NCBI GenBank assembly: GCA_037976565.1
Contig: CP137666.1
Location: forward strand, 54,277,271-54,341,270
DNA: 64,000 nucleotides
Direction of reading: 5' to 3'
Origin: Mesocentrotus franciscanus
Lineage: Eukaryota > Echinodermata > Echinoidea > Camarodonta > Strongylocentrotidae
Shown: one piece after another, positions 1 to 10,986 of the stretch
Position numbering within the stretch: the stretch's first letter is position 1
Layout: every line of letters begins with the position of its first letter
Notes under the pieces: model-generated
Seen by the model: only the letters and a program-made list of their open reading frames with translations
Database searches by the model: none
Told to the model about the DNA's origin: nothing
Translations under genes and position numbers: made by a program

Positions 1-339
1 GCTTCTCAGCACATGATGTTAATTAGCAGGCTTCCACTGATGCATATAGACAAATCATTTTCAAAGAATTGAATGTGCCGTGGCCCTATGTGCGCTAAGT
101 GACCATTTACTCAATTATGGATCCATTTCATTGCTAATCATTTTGGGAAATAAACAAGAGAAATTGAGTCACTTCCTCTCAAGCTCCGTTCAGATATGAT
201 GCAGCAAAACCGCTGTAGTTTCTTATGATGATATAAAGTGCAATACACGTCACATTTATGTATCTTATAACAAAGAGCTTAGTGAATGCATGTATGACCT
301 TTGTTGCGCACACTTGCATTTCCTGTGCACATACAAAAA

Positions 340-448
340 ATGGCGGCTTTTTCGCAGGCGTTTCCAACGTCATATCTGGACGAACATTTAGAGCTACTAT
401 TAGTGCAGCAAACAAACATTGATTTCAAACCTACATATAGATACATGG
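340..448 (+). CDS. Candidate first coding exon of an unnamed gene
   Basis: An ATG at 340 in a strong start context (a run of A, then ATGGCGGC) opens 36 codons ending in ATG G followed by a consensus donor GTAAGAT at 449. The peptide starts MAAFSQAFPTSYLDEHLELL and I do not recognise it. It looks like a genuine initial exon because start context, open frame and donor coincide. An acceptor-like CAG just before 5072 would join it in phase (G|TG), but that stretch has no donor before a repeat begins near 5171, so the second exon is doubtful. It lies upstream of the GPCR on the same strand. What the gene does is unknown. Confidence 0.38.
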
Positions 449-836
449 GTAAGATACACTTTTCTAAAATGAATCTGTTTGTTCATATTGGCATCTTTAC
501 ACAGAGCCCAAGTATACACGTATATCATGTCAATTTCTTAACTATGACAAATTCCAATAAGTACAAAAGAATTAAGAATGGCAGTAAAATAGCTTTTGGA
601 AAAATTAGTCAGCAAATATGAAAATTTATTTCACAATGAACAAAAACAGGTCTATGCAAGTCCATAGTACAATTTTTCACTGGATCATTATAGTCACTGC
701 CTCTGCATAACATAATAAGTGTTGCCAAAAATACCTTGCCAAGAAGGAAAAACATGAAATTCTTGAAATTTTTCCAGTACAAAGGCTACTACTTTATATT
801 TGAAACTGCAAAGAACAGGCCCATGGCAATGAGTCA

Positions 837-1082
837 TAATGTTCTATGATTTAGTAACTGTGTTGTTTGTTTACATGTTTTACAGGTTGTTGATACCACC
901 TGCCATGCTCTGTAAATCAACTGAAGTTGTTTATCGTTTCCTAGGAACTTGAGAAAAAGTTCCTCATAAAATACTGGTATTCTTGGATTAGGAACTACAT
1001 CGCATGTAGTGCATTTATTACAATTTTTTTGTTTTCTTTTACTTTTCAGAATGATATCTGACCGAATTCTTTTTAATTTTGG
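837..1082 (-). CDS. Possible terminal exon of a small unnamed gene
   Basis: On the minus strand an acceptor-like ATATTCAG precedes 1082, and a lysine-rich open frame runs to a TAA/TGA-bounded end near 834. It contains clustered cysteines (CNKCTTC, later TCKTCKQT) that could form a zinc knuckle. The last motif vaguely recalls small zinc-ribbon proteins, but I cannot name a family. It could equally be an AT-rich chance ORF; nothing around it confirms a gene. Confidence 0.18.
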
Positions 1083-1494
1083 CTGAATATGAATGACAGA
1101 CATGTTCATGCAGTTTCTTGAAGTTTGAGGGTTCATTTCCTGAAACCTGGAAGTGTCTCTTTTCTAAAAATCAGCAATATCTCCGCTGAAATAAAGTGGG
1201 GTACAGAAAGATAAGTTACATTTACAGGCTAAAAAATACAAATGAAACTCATTAGAACGATGGGTAAAAAAGACGAACCACAGGCAATCTGGGCAAAACA
1301 TACTCTTTTTCTCATTATATTTAATGTACACCATCCCCCTATCTTACATGGCAAAAACTTTTTGTTGAACATGCCTCAACAGCTATTTTCTGTATATCTC
1401 TTTCCACAGATAATCTGCCTACCATTATAAGAAGAGCAGGAAGTTACAACTTCTTTAAGTTATTTCAAAACTCAAGAATAGAAGTACCCCAATC

Positions 1495-2634
1495 ATGGAG
1501 GATACCAATCTCATCACATCGGATCTCAATGTAAGTTATGTAACAGCCAATGACAATCAAACTGGATACCAATATGTCATCTCAACCTCTCAAGTATCTT
1601 TTCTTGTTGTCATGGCGATAGTTATCATTGCGTGCAACCTTGGTGTTCTGCTGGTGCATCATTTGACCCCAGCACTGCATGTACCCATCAGTGTCTTCAT
1701 CAAATCTCTGGCGTACGCTGACCTTTGGGTGGGAGTCAACTGCGCGCTCAACATAGGTGTGACTTTCGCAGGAGGATTCGCAGGAGGATGGCCATACGGC
1801 CTTTGGACATGCAAGCTGATCGGATACCTCCTTCTTGTGGTAGTCCTGGTTAGCATCACGACCCTGACCTGCATCAGTGTTGAACGCTACACAGCCATCC
1901 AGAATCCACTTAACTACCGCACCTTTGTGACCTACAAGCGGACTTGCATCTGTGTCATCCTGGTCTGGGTGCTGTGTGGTCTTGTCTTCTTGCCAGCATT
2001 CTTCAACTGGGGCATGGACGTCGACATCCGGGGAAGCTGTCTTCTCTTCTGGCGGTACAACATCTCTTTTGGATTTTTCCTCATCTCCATCTTAATCATC
2101 CCAAACCTCCTGGTATCCATTATCTGCTACATCCGCATCATCCACACCCTGGTTGCTAGGCAACGCTGGCTGCAAACCACTGGAAGCACATACACCGGCT
2201 CTCCGCAACAGATTGCTAACCAGAAGCATCAGGAGAAACTCATGGCCAAGATCGGCCTGGCCATCATGAGTGCCTTCTACATCACCTGGTTGCCCTATGT
2301 AGCATCTAGTTTCATCCGCTACCTTGCTCTTGCTGATATCCCTCAAGGACTTTACAATGGAACCTTGTATCTGGGAATCAGTAACAGCTTCCTCAACTGC
2401 ATCATCTACAGCATCTCACATCAGGCTTTCCGAAATGGCTTCAAGAGCTTGATTAAGCGATGCTGTTGCTTTAAGCAGAATACATCTCCTCACATGGAAT
2501 CTCCTGGTTGGAGCAGGAGAAGAACAGGAAGCAACAGTCCATCTACAATCCATGAAACATCCATACATATTCACAAAATTGATAAGAATCAGATTGAAAG
2601 CCAACCTCTAAAAGGGATAAAACCATTGGTATAG
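1495..2634 (+). CDS. GPR21/52-like: Class A orphan GPCR, GPR21/GPR52-like
   Basis: Intronless 379-residue seven-transmembrane receptor. Visible landmarks: N-glycosylation sites at N12 and N21; TM1 Asn48; TM2 ADLWVG with Asp76; TM3 Cys106, which can pair with ECL2 Cys182; ERY (130-132), a conservative form of DRY; TM4 Trp158; FLPAFFNWG at the end of TM4; TM6 TWLPY (264-268); TM7 NSFLNCIIY, where NCIIY (301-305) replaces NPxxY; and a palmitoylatable CCC (323-325). YADLWVG, CISVERY, WLPY and the ISNSF-NCIIYS block match vertebrate GPR21/GPR52 as I remember them, including the unusual NCxIY. Those receptors are Gs-coupled with high basal activity, so cAMP signalling is an inference here. The ATG follows an acceptor-like CAG at 1407-1409, suggesting a 5' UTR intron. 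Human GPR21 and GPR52 are nested in RABGAP1-family introns; no RABGAP1-like exon is seen here. Confidence 0.93.
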   Translation: MEDTNLITSDLNVSYVTANDNQTGYQYVISTSQVSFLVVMAIVIIACNLGVLLVHHLTPALHVPISVFIKSLAYADLWVGVNCALNIGVTFAGGFAGGWPYGLWTCKLIGYLLLVVVLVSITTLTCISVERYTAIQNPLNYRTFVTYKRTCICVILVWVLCGLVFLPAFFNWGMDVDIRGSCLLFWRYNISFGFFLISILIIPNLLVSIICYIRIIHTLVARQRWLQTTGSTYTGSPQQIANQKHQEKLMAKIGLAIMSAFYITWLPYVASSFIRYLALADIPQGLYNGTLYLGISNSFLNCIIYSISHQAFRNGFKSLIKRCCCFKQNTSPHMESPGWSRRRTGSNSPSTIHETSIHIHKIDKNQIESQPLKGIKPLV

Positions 2635-3366
2635 AGACCAGTATATGAACTAAAAGTCAGCATATGTGAATGAAAGATATCACCTGGATATTCTTTTAGA
2701 TCAGAATAAAAAAGGATCCAAGGATTTTATGGAAACACAACAAGTAAGAACTGATTTCATTTACATCATGCCCAATGTCATGTTTATCCAAAACAGAGGC
2801 ATAAAAGCTGTGCTATGGCACCTATATTTCAACTCATAACTTTATATAAAACTGACTTTAGAAATAGAAGGAAGCCTACTTTATTTATAAACACCTAACA
2901 TGACATTTTGATTAACCCTTGGTTGTTGTTTTCTTTTTCAAGATAAAATTCTCTGAAATGCTGATAAAATTACCCAGTATTTAAAACTGAACAATATTGC
3001 TGATGCACAGAACTGTACAGTGTACATCAAATAATTCATGCTTATTCCTTGAAATGTTTTTTTTTTTCTTAATAGAAATGTGAGTGTACAAATAGAATTT
3101 TTTTTTTATGTAACTAAATCACTTATTTCAGTGTGGATGATATATCCTTATTCTGCTTAGAGCAAGAAGGGTGTTAAGTTCGTATATACTTTAACACAGA
3201 GATAATGCCCTTCTGGCTCTGAACAAGCAGACTCATTTAGAAGTTTTGTACATTATGTACCATTCACATGCTACTGTATTGCCTACAAATACATATTTCA
3301 TGAAATGACTTTCCATGTAAAACCTTGATCTTTTATCATTATTTATTATGTTGACAAAAAAATAAA
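2635..3366 (+). other. Probable 3' UTR of the GPCR, ending at an AATAAA
   Basis: AT-rich sequence without open frames follows the stop codon. A polyadenylation signal AATAAA lies at 3361-3366, just after a TTATTTATTATG stretch. Several oligo-T runs occur at about 3057-3110. The 3' end is inferred from the signal only. Confidence 0.5.
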
Positions 3367-3547
3367 ATGTTATCATATCGTGTATGTATATAAATGAACA
3401 TGGTGGTTTACCAACCTTGAAAAGTTACCCTCGTATCAAAATAGTTTAAATCATCAAAGGTTATCTGGAGTAATAATGCAATGGTTCAAGTAGTAATGAA
3501 ATGATTCTTTGAGAAAAAGTACTTCAAGGTTGTCAAAAAATAGTAAA

Positions 3548-3797
3548 GGTGTCATGGTCCAGTGGATACGTCACCTGACTGTGGATCACATGGTTTGCGG
3601 TTCGAGTCCCACTGCACTAATGTCCTTTGGCAAGATATTAATCTGCATTTGACACTCTACACCCAGGTGATGTAAATGAATTCCCGCTAGGAAGAAATTC
3701 CTTGAATGCCAGCACCTTATCAGGGCCACTCGGCTAATGCCGGAGCAATAATAGTAAAGCATTTAGATCGTAAGCGCTATATAAATGTTATTATATA
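3548..3797 (+). repeat. tRNA-derived SINE
   Basis: The head has an A-box-like stretch (GGTCCAGTGGATA) and a clear Pol III B box GGTTCGAGTCC at 3599-3609. The body includes CCCAGGTGATGTAAATG and the tail GCGCTATATAAATGTTATT. A diverged partial copy with the same body and tail sits at about 57992-58192, so this is a dispersed family. tRNA-headed SINEs of this layout are common in echinoderm genomes. Confidence 0.8.
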
Positions 3798-5170
3798 CCT
3801 CTCTTTAGTATGTTGAATAAATCTAGTCATCTGATTAGTCAAAATTGGAGTCGGGATTTTAGCCATGCCCGCAAAGAAACAAACTATGCCAGTTGCCCCG
3901 GGTAACGGGCAATAGTTAATGTCAAAGATGCCCGTGCCCCGGGTACAGGCCGCATAGTTAGATTTTGCTGAGCTCCCCATTGGTTTAATTGTAAAACGTT
4001 CTTTGTGCAAGCACAACTTTCAGGCAACTTTCCATTGAAGCTTAACAGACAGTGTCTCAGATTTTCTGTGATGTTTTAACCAATCTTTACTCAAGAAAAG
4101 GATAAGGCATGAATTCTTTGTAGATTTTTTTGTAAATTCGGAGTCATAGCAGGATGTAACGTCCCCGAGAGCCTATACAAACAGCTATGCCTTTCATAGC
4201 AATGCCTCTCATAGCAGTCAATATATCAATACTATTACACTATAGTAGTAGTACTAGTAGTAGTAGTAGCAAATTGGTTGTTTGGACCAGTAAACTTACC
4301 AAAATTAGAAAGGTTACAACAAATTACAAGAGTTTGCTAAAAAATCAGAACACTGCATTGCACTGACAACATATGCACATGCAGAATAAACTTATCCTTT
4401 AGATTTCTTGATTGAACAAACTTCCTCACACTTCTATTATGATTATTACAATTTTGTCAGTGTATATATTTTTAAAATTACTAATAAAATATGAAATGTG
4501 TAACACTCGGTGTAAATATCTTGAATTCTAAATGTATATATTGTTACTGATTACAATGCCACTGATAGGCTTCTCAGCCTTTGCTGATTCCCCCACATCC
4601 TCATATTTTACAATTAGTTGTTTTGATATATGTGGGTTTTTTTGTGTGTGTGCGTTTGTTGAAACGCTTTTTATGTAAATTATCGTCCCATTTTATGTAA
4701 CCATGTACTTTATGTAAATTTACTAAATGTATTTTTTCCTTTACTGTGTAATTTGCAATGTTGTAATATATGTACTTGCTGTTTTTAAATGAGATGTGGA
4801 AAAAAATAAACTTGGAATAAACTTGAAAAGAGAACAAAATAGAAGTAGCTGGAATCGTGTGTAAAGCAAGGAACATCAAGAATTAGACAGAAGACTAAGT
4901 TTCTTGAGATTTACCGGGCAATCAGCATGCATAATCTTTCTGTGATTTATAATCAATTCCATCTGGCTATGAATTATATTACATCACTAATCACTTACTT
5001 TTGATTATCAACTAAAAACAATGAATTTAATTCTGTTCTGCTTTTGTCTGTTCATCCAAAAATATCACCAGTGCTTACAAGAACATTTGACCAACATGCT
5101 ACAGATTCTTTTATGCAATCTTACTATCGATCAATACTGGCCAATAAATCATACAAAAAACAGATGGATC
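3798..5170. other. Gene-free stretch
   Basis: No convincing coding exon, RNA gene or complete transposon is seen. There is a short TAG-type trinucleotide run at about 4243-4268 and AT-rich sequence after that. An acceptor-like site at 5070-5071 is discussed with the candidate exon at 340. Confidence 0.5.
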
Positions 5171-5665
5171 TTCGACTCCACGCAGTCGAAAATGATGCAT
5201 CCGCCATAGAGCAATTTTACAAACAAAAACAGAAGCAATTTTTTAAATTCAAGTTTGATTGTAATCCATTAACAGGTTCTCAAAATATCGTGATTACAAG
5301 CTATTTTTAATATACATGTATGACCCTTTGATCTTTGACCTCACGACCCAAAAATCTTATCAGTTCATTGGCTCTGCAAGATACATGTACATGACTTGAG
5401 TTTGACGGTAATCCGTCCATCGGTTCTAATGATAATGTGATCACGAGCTATTTTTGCATACATAAAAAGCCCTGTGACCTTTGACTTCGTGAGCTTAAAA
5501 TCTAATCAGTTCATTGGCTCTGCAAGATACATACATGACCCAAGTTTGGCGGGAATCCATCAATCGGTTCTTGAGATAACGCAATCACAAGAACTGGACG
5601 TACGGACGGACGTACAACCCAAAAACATAATTATGCTTCCGGTTACTTTTTAGCGGAGGTATAAA
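5171..5665 (-). repeat. CCTCCGC-family element, reverse copy
   Basis: Reverse-orientation relative of the arrays at 36.7-38.9 kb. The left end (GCATCCGCCATAGAGCAATT) matches the reverse complement of the 38.9-kb copy, and the right end carries TTTTTAGCGGAGGTATA. Between them are about three diverged units with TTGACCTC, TCTGCAAGATACAT and GGCGGTAATCC-type blocks, plus a GTACGGACGGACGTAC run. It inserted just downstream of the doubtful exon at 5072. Confidence 0.75.
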
Positions 5666-5884
5666 AACCTCAAACAGCATATCTAATAATTTTTGGTATC
5701 ATAGGAACCATATTCATTTTAATCAATTTATATTGACATATTTGAAATTATGTCTCAAAGGAGTTAGACATAGCTATTTTGAAGCAACATAGCTGAATCA
5801 TAACGCTTTTAACATAAATTTGTAGACTGAATGTTTCTTTTTTTCTCATCAATACTGTATATCTCCTTTCAAATTTCAACCCAG

Positions 5885-6014
5885 CAATTTAAAACCAATC
5901 TGTGCAAGCATCTTCACCCATGATATCATCTATCCTACAGCCATCATCACAGACCTTACAACCCAACTGAGACTAATGAAGACTGCAGTAAGATTAGATA
6001 TAAATTTCAATGAG
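5885..6014 (+). CDS. Candidate internal exon, unnamed
   Basis: A good acceptor (a long pyrimidine-rich stretch ending CAACCCAG) precedes 5885 and a donor GAG|GTAAAT follows 6014. Between them one frame is open for 43 codons (NLKPICASIFTHDIIYPTAI...). The minus strand is not open here. It may belong with the candidate first exon at 340, but phase linkage is not established and I do not recognise the peptide. Confidence 0.28.
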
Positions 6015-6139
6015 GTAAATTCACTGTGAAAGAGAAGAGGTCCAGAGTGGTCATATGACTAGTAACATTGAAATTGTGGGTATTTGAAGATTTCCAGTCG
6101 AGAAATATAGCATAATCACCTTTAAGTTGAAGAAAAGAT

Positions 6140-6400
6140 GGACTTAGTTCCATTATTCTTGTTGTCGACCTTCTTTATACCCCCCCAATCTTCCTAAAAT
6201 GTTGCTATCACGCTTAGGGAGCAGTCTCCTGTCCTAGATTCTGATAGACATAACAGACAAACTCACTTTCATTACCCTTGGCCACCTTCACCATCCCCTA
6301 AATCTTCCACCATATTGCCATCAAGCTTGATATGAGACAGCCTCCTGGCACAGTGTCTTAGATTTTGGTGTGCTTCAGTGGCCCAGACAAAGCAGACAAA
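6140..6400 (-). pseudogene. Decayed copies of PUS7 exon 4
   Basis: Two stretches, about 6140-6250 and 6255-6400, align on the minus strand with PUS7 exon 4 (7853-7727). They share GATAGCAACA, AAGCTTGAT, a GGTGAAGGT/GGTCAAGGT block and, in the first, a following TCCATC. Both contain stops and small indels, so they no longer code. A weaker third resemblance lies near 7435-7480. They look like old local duplications of the exon and its flanks. Confidence 0.5.
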
Positions 6401-6540
6401 CTCACTGCCATTACCCTTGTTAACCTTTCCCATCTTCTTTTCTGAATAATATTATAGTATGTGCCTTAGGGATGGAGAACAGTTAGGTAAATTAGGTACC
6501 TTCACACCTTATGGTTTAGATCCTTGTTTTATGGACATTG

Positions 6541-6864
6541 GTCCTGTCACCTAAAACTTATCACTGACAGTAACTTTGCCATCAATATTATTAACAACTA
6601 TTACAAAATCACTCTCAACAGCCAATCAAATTAAGGGTTCCATGAAAGTTGCAATTAACGGCAAAGTTATCATCAATGATAAATATTATGCAATGGGGCC
6701 CTGCGTCCTGTTGCATAAAACTTATCATTGATGGTAACTTTGCCATCAATGGTAACTTCAGTGGAATCCTTGATTTTGATTAGCTGTTGAGCAATGTTAC
6801 CATGGTAGTTACCATTGATGGGAGAGTTACCATTAATGGTAATTTTTATGCAACAGGTCCCAGA
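6541..6864. repeat. Palindromic MITE-like repeats with TGTTGCATAAAA ends
   Basis: The inner element (about 6707-6862) has inverted ends CCTGTTGCATAAAACTTA and TTTTTATGCAACAGG, with internal GGTAACTTTGCCATCAATGG / ACCATTGATGG pairs. A second, more diverged copy with TTTGCCATCAAT and GGCAAAGTTATC blocks precedes it. No coding capacity. This is a non-autonomous inverted-repeat element; its superfamily is not determined. Confidence 0.6.
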
Positions 6865-7017
6865 TGTGACATAAAGTTGACTCCAATTAATCTGGATAAG
6901 CTTCTTATACACTTATCAGGGTTCAACATTAACACCTTTCTACCCAAAATCTGAATCCGAACCCCTAATACATTCTATTTCAAAGTTGTTAACATGGGGT
7001 TCATGAATACAGACCTA

Positions 7018-7150
7018 AATATCTGTTATCCAGACTCCCAACAAAACAAGTGAGAGTAGAACCCTGTATAACTCAGTTTTGCTAATATCTGTTATCCAGA
7101 CTCCCAACAAAACAAGTGAGAGTAGAACCCTGTATAACTCAGTTTTGCTA
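7018..7150. repeat. 66-bp tandem duplication
   Basis: A unit beginning TCTGTTATCCAGACTCCCAA at 7021 is repeated essentially unchanged from 7087, ending with CAGTTTTGCTA in both. The near identity implies a recent duplication. Confidence 0.9.
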
Positions 7151-7726
7151 TCAAGCTTTAATACAAACGGGTGAATAGAAACTAAAGTATTTTGCAAGAA
7201 AATGTCACAAGTCAAAGTTCACAGACATCCCATTTAAAGAAACACTAATTCATAACATGTTTCAATTCTGAAATCTTATACCAAGGACAGTTTCTTACAC
7301 AGGATTCTAGTGCCTGATAGACTGGTGGCCTAGGGGTCTAAACATTAAACATGAACAGCCATCCGATGACACTTTCTATTCCTAATCTTCCAACTTCATA
7401 ACCATCAGCCAAGAGCCCAAAGGGTCTAAATAAAACAGATGGACATATATCCACCAACATGGTAACAATTAGCAATTTTCTGATTATTTTTAAACTAATG
7501 GATAGTAGAAAGGGAAGAGGCACACCAAGAACAAAGATGTCCACATTGAAAAGTGACTTAACTTATCAGAGGGATGGAGAAAGGACTAACCAGAGGGCTC
7601 TGATGTGTAGACCTGCCCATGGGCAGAACAACACAGAAGAAGAACCTGATCTTCCACTTCCTTGCTGTCAAACTACGTGATAGGGTGGCTAAGTATTGAA
7701 AGCCTGAACACGACAGATGGACCTAC
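7151..7726. other. Gene-free stretch left of PUS7 exon 4
   Basis: No PUS7-like exon is found here. A segment near 7435-7480 (ACAGATGGAC followed by a TCCAC block) weakly resembles the 3' part and flank of exon 4. Confidence 0.4.
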
Positions 7727-10498
7727 CTCCACTACTCTTGACAACCTTGACCATTTTCTTGCCCCCATCATCTACTGTGTTGCTATCAAGCTTCGGGAAC
7801 AGGTGCCTGATGGCCTGGTGAACTTTAGTACGCTGCTCTTTATCGTCTGTGACCTAAGTTGTAAAATATATAACAGAAATATTACAGAATTGATCATGGA
7901 CCAAGGAACAGTTTCCAGAAATTAATGCCATGCATGCTACATAAGAAGTTGATAGTCAATGTATCTTTTGAAAGATATATACAAATTAACAAAACTAAAA
8001 AGAAGATATATTAAAAATTCAAATTTGGAAACTTATACTTGTGTAGTATCGTGTAAAAATGATACCGTCATTGAATAGGCCTAAAATGTTATCATTCATA
8101 TGAAGGGTTGTATATGGACGAGATTGGAATTAAAATTGGTATATCAATAATCCTCTCACCTGGAAAGCATATTCAGCTTTCTTGTCTTGCCCTACATTTA
8201 GAGCTGACAACTTCTCTTGGTCCTCTTTTGTCAAAACCTCATTGTGGTCAAATGGGAGCTTCAAAAGAAATGGGAGGGAGAAGAAAGAATAAACAAATAA
8301 ATAAAATGTTATAAATTTGTTATTATACTCATGGTTTTCCCGGTGCTTTAATTATATATGTTTTGTGGGCTATTTTATTGCTTTTGTTGTTGCTAGAGTA
8401 CAATAATGCATTGAAGAATCTAAATGTATCCTTTGTGTTGCATTCTTACTAAATAATTCCTTTATGTGATACTGTGAAAACTTTAGAACCCTTTCCTAAA
8501 TCATAGCATATATGTGCAACAACACTAATACTTTTATCTATGTTTTACACCCTCCCACCCCCCCCCCCTCCCCCTTAAAGGTACTATGTCCCATTTGCAG
8601 GCAAAAAAAATGAAAATGTTAAATTCCAACGGCATTTGAAAGACAATACTAATTTAGAACTTCCCTAAAAAAGGGGCTTGAAAATGTCTTTAAGTGGGAA
8701 AATAACGACTATTAGTTGTCGAATCGACTTAGGAGCTATAGAGCCAGTAAGTAATAGTCTGATTTTTCAGACCATTGTACCGAATGGTCGTACGTTTTAT
8801 GCTGCGCAAAGATTCAATCAGTTTAATTTTGGCCATTACAAGAAGTGGGTTATTGATGTAGACAAATGCTCATGTACCCTTTACAGCTCATTTTATGTAT
8901 GTTATTACCAAAGATGAAAAAGCCAGTCACTCAATAGTGTCTGACAGTGAAGTCTAGCAAGTAAACGGGTTTCCTTGCATAATTTGAATATTAGGACACT
9001 GCTAACGTTTAAATTTCACAGATAGGACATACATGACATATTCATAATTCCTGCAAAGTTCTACAGAATTTGATGTTGGCTGCAAAAGGGACATAGTATC
9101 TTTAAGTGATGGGGAAAAAAGGAAAAAAAGTAACAAATACGAAAATACATAGTAGTTTGAGGAGATAACAGAAAGAGAAAGAGAAAGAGAGAGTGCACTT
9201 TTGGTCAACTTACAATGGACTTTTTCTCTGGGCATTTTGTATCAGTGAGTCGAACAATCTGACCCTGCTCATCTATCTCATGTACAAGAAAATCTCGGTA
9301 CCTGTAAAATAAATAAAAGACATATCTGTAAGTACTATTATAAGATGACAATGGCATATGTACTTGTTTGTTCCTTACAGTAGAAAATTATCACTGGCAT
9401 AGAAATGACAGGAAGAAAATGGCAGTATTCTCAACCGATTTACAAATTTATTACTGTGAATAGACTGCATAAGCCTTCCATAATGTGTCATTACAGGGCA
9501 GCCCTCACTGGGTATGCTAGTATATATGGCTGGATAATTACTGAAATCCAACCATGAGAATCAAACTATATAACACTGCAACTGTTAAAAACGATAACAT
9601 AATATTCTTTTCTTTTTATAGCTGACATTTGAAAATCAATTAGAAAAATGTCCAACAAGAATTTGCAACTTTCAAAGATTCAGTTTAGGGCATCTATAAC
9701 AATTATTTATATTTAAAAACTTCAGCAGTGAACTTTCATGTTCACTATTATGTTAAAATGGCAAATGTAACAAGCAAGAGAACATTCATGAATCAGTTAA
9801 CAAATGTGAAAAGAAAAAGATCATTCATAAAACAGTTGACAAAAGTGACAAAAAAGAAAACATTCATAAAATAATAAAGTTATAAACAAATGTGAAAGGA
9901 AGGAAACATTCATAACACAATTAACAAATATGACACAGAAAAAGATACAAATTGCATTCATGTCTTACCTCTGTTTAATAATTCCTGAAACACCTTCATG
10001 GTCAGACATATATTCTATAATGCCTACATCTGTCTCTTTCAGTCCAACAAGAACTTGCCTCTTCTGTGACCTTTTACTTGGTGGAGTTTCCTGTCCGTCT
10101 CCTGTCCCTCCAGCTTGGTCTTCTTCAGATGATTCCTTAACTGCTACTTCTTCCATTTCTTCTTGATGCACAAGTTCTGCAGAGCTCTCAGCTTTGTATG
10201 TCATCGTGTCAGAAGGCACTGTTGCTGGGCAACCCTTTGACTGCAACCCGGAGGATGATGTGGAGCAAGAGGATATTGCTTCATACTCAGCAATGCTCAC
10301 AGGCTTTAACGACTGAGATGAAGAGGATGCAACCTCGCAGTCAGGCCTAGAAGTAAGAACTCCCGTCATAGAATCTGTGCAACTGCTGCTTACATGATCC
10401 TCTGACCTAGGCCTCTTCTTGGAATCTGAGGATTCTATTTCCTGAGATTCATCATCAAGTTGGGCAGCATCTCGCTTACCAGTAGTTGAATCTGCCAT
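7727..10498 (-). CDS. PUS7: PUS7, TruD-family pseudouridine synthase, first four coding exons
   Basis: Four minus-strand exons join in phase: 10498-9969 (ATG at 10498; donor GTAAGA), 9301-9214 (donor GTAAGT), 8258-8160 (donor GTGAGA) and 7853-7727 (donor GTAGGT). The N-terminal ~155 residues are Ser/Glu-rich, with a KKRPRS nuclear-localisation-like stretch. From about residue 157, DVGIIEYMSDHEGVSGIIKQ continues into RYRDFLVHEIDEQG across the exon 1/2 junction. This parallels human PUS7 ([20 protein letters not shown]...). Exon 4 (EQRTKVHQAIRHLFPKLDS) matches the HQAIKSLFPGLET segment. PUS7 converts U to pseudouridine in UNUAR contexts of tRNA, mRNA and other RNAs. The catalytic aspartate lies in later exons that are not visible down to position 1. 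Either intron 4 exceeds 7.7 kb or the assembly is broken. Confidence 0.9.
8579..9101. mobile_element. TTAA-flanked non-autonomous DNA transposon (Kolobok-like), copy 1
   Basis: A 523-bp element with inverted ends AGGTACTATGTCCCATTTGC and, on the other strand, AGATACTATGTCCCTTTTGC, bracketed by TTAA at 8575-8578 and 9102-9105. It lies in PUS7 intron 2. A nearly identical copy, also between TTAAs, is at 22464-22968. TTAA duplication without CCY-type piggyBac ends points to Kolobok rather than piggyBac; that choice is inference. Confidence 0.85.
9778..9945. repeat. Degenerate tandem repeat in PUS7 intron 1
   Basis: About four imperfect repeats of a unit containing AACATTCATAA, AACAAATGTGA and AAGAAA. 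Spacing is irregular (about 40-60 bp). Confidence 0.6.
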
Positions 10499-10703
10499 CT
10501 TCCAATTTCAAAAAAATAGAGAAAAGTATTTTAATTAAAATCAATAAGCTGATATGACAAAAAAAATCAATGAGTTAATTCTATACTGGGGACTTTTTAT
10601 ACTAGACTAAATATGTTAAAAATGCATGAGAGTTTCAAAAGGAACAAGATTGCCTTGTGGAACTTCATTGTGGTAACTGATACAATCAGTGGAATTATAT
10701 TAA

Positions 10704-10986
10704 AGGGAGTGTAGCATGACGAGACTATGTGTCTTTCCCGTGGCCCTACTCGGGGCCAATCGGGTATAATACGACTACGGACGACGCAAACGCAGCATTC
10801 ACGTGCGTGCAACATATCCGAAATCGAAGCGTGAGGAGAACTTCGGTCTGTTTCACGAACGCTAGCGCGCTGACCATGTAGAGATTAAGTCGCTGACTAC
10901 CGTTAATCAAGTCCATTCGTTAACGTGCAGTTGTCCAAAAGATGACGTAGATGGCGTTAACTAGTAATTGCCATGCTACACTCCCT
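10704..10986. mobile_element. Small inverted-repeat element
   Basis: The ends AGGGAGTGTAGCATG and CATGCTACACTCCCT are perfect inverted repeats, 283 bp apart. Flanks are TTAA on the left and TTTA on the right, consistent with a TTAA target duplication that lost one base match. No ORF. It lies about 200 bp upstream of the PUS7 start codon, so it may overlap its promoter region. Confidence 0.65.

Noticed and set aside
5072..5310. Open frame continuing through 5310 as an exon
   Set aside because: From about 5171 onward it is CCTCCGC-family repeat sequence, matched at 38.88-38.95 kb, so that part of the peptide is not genuine; no donor precedes the repeat.
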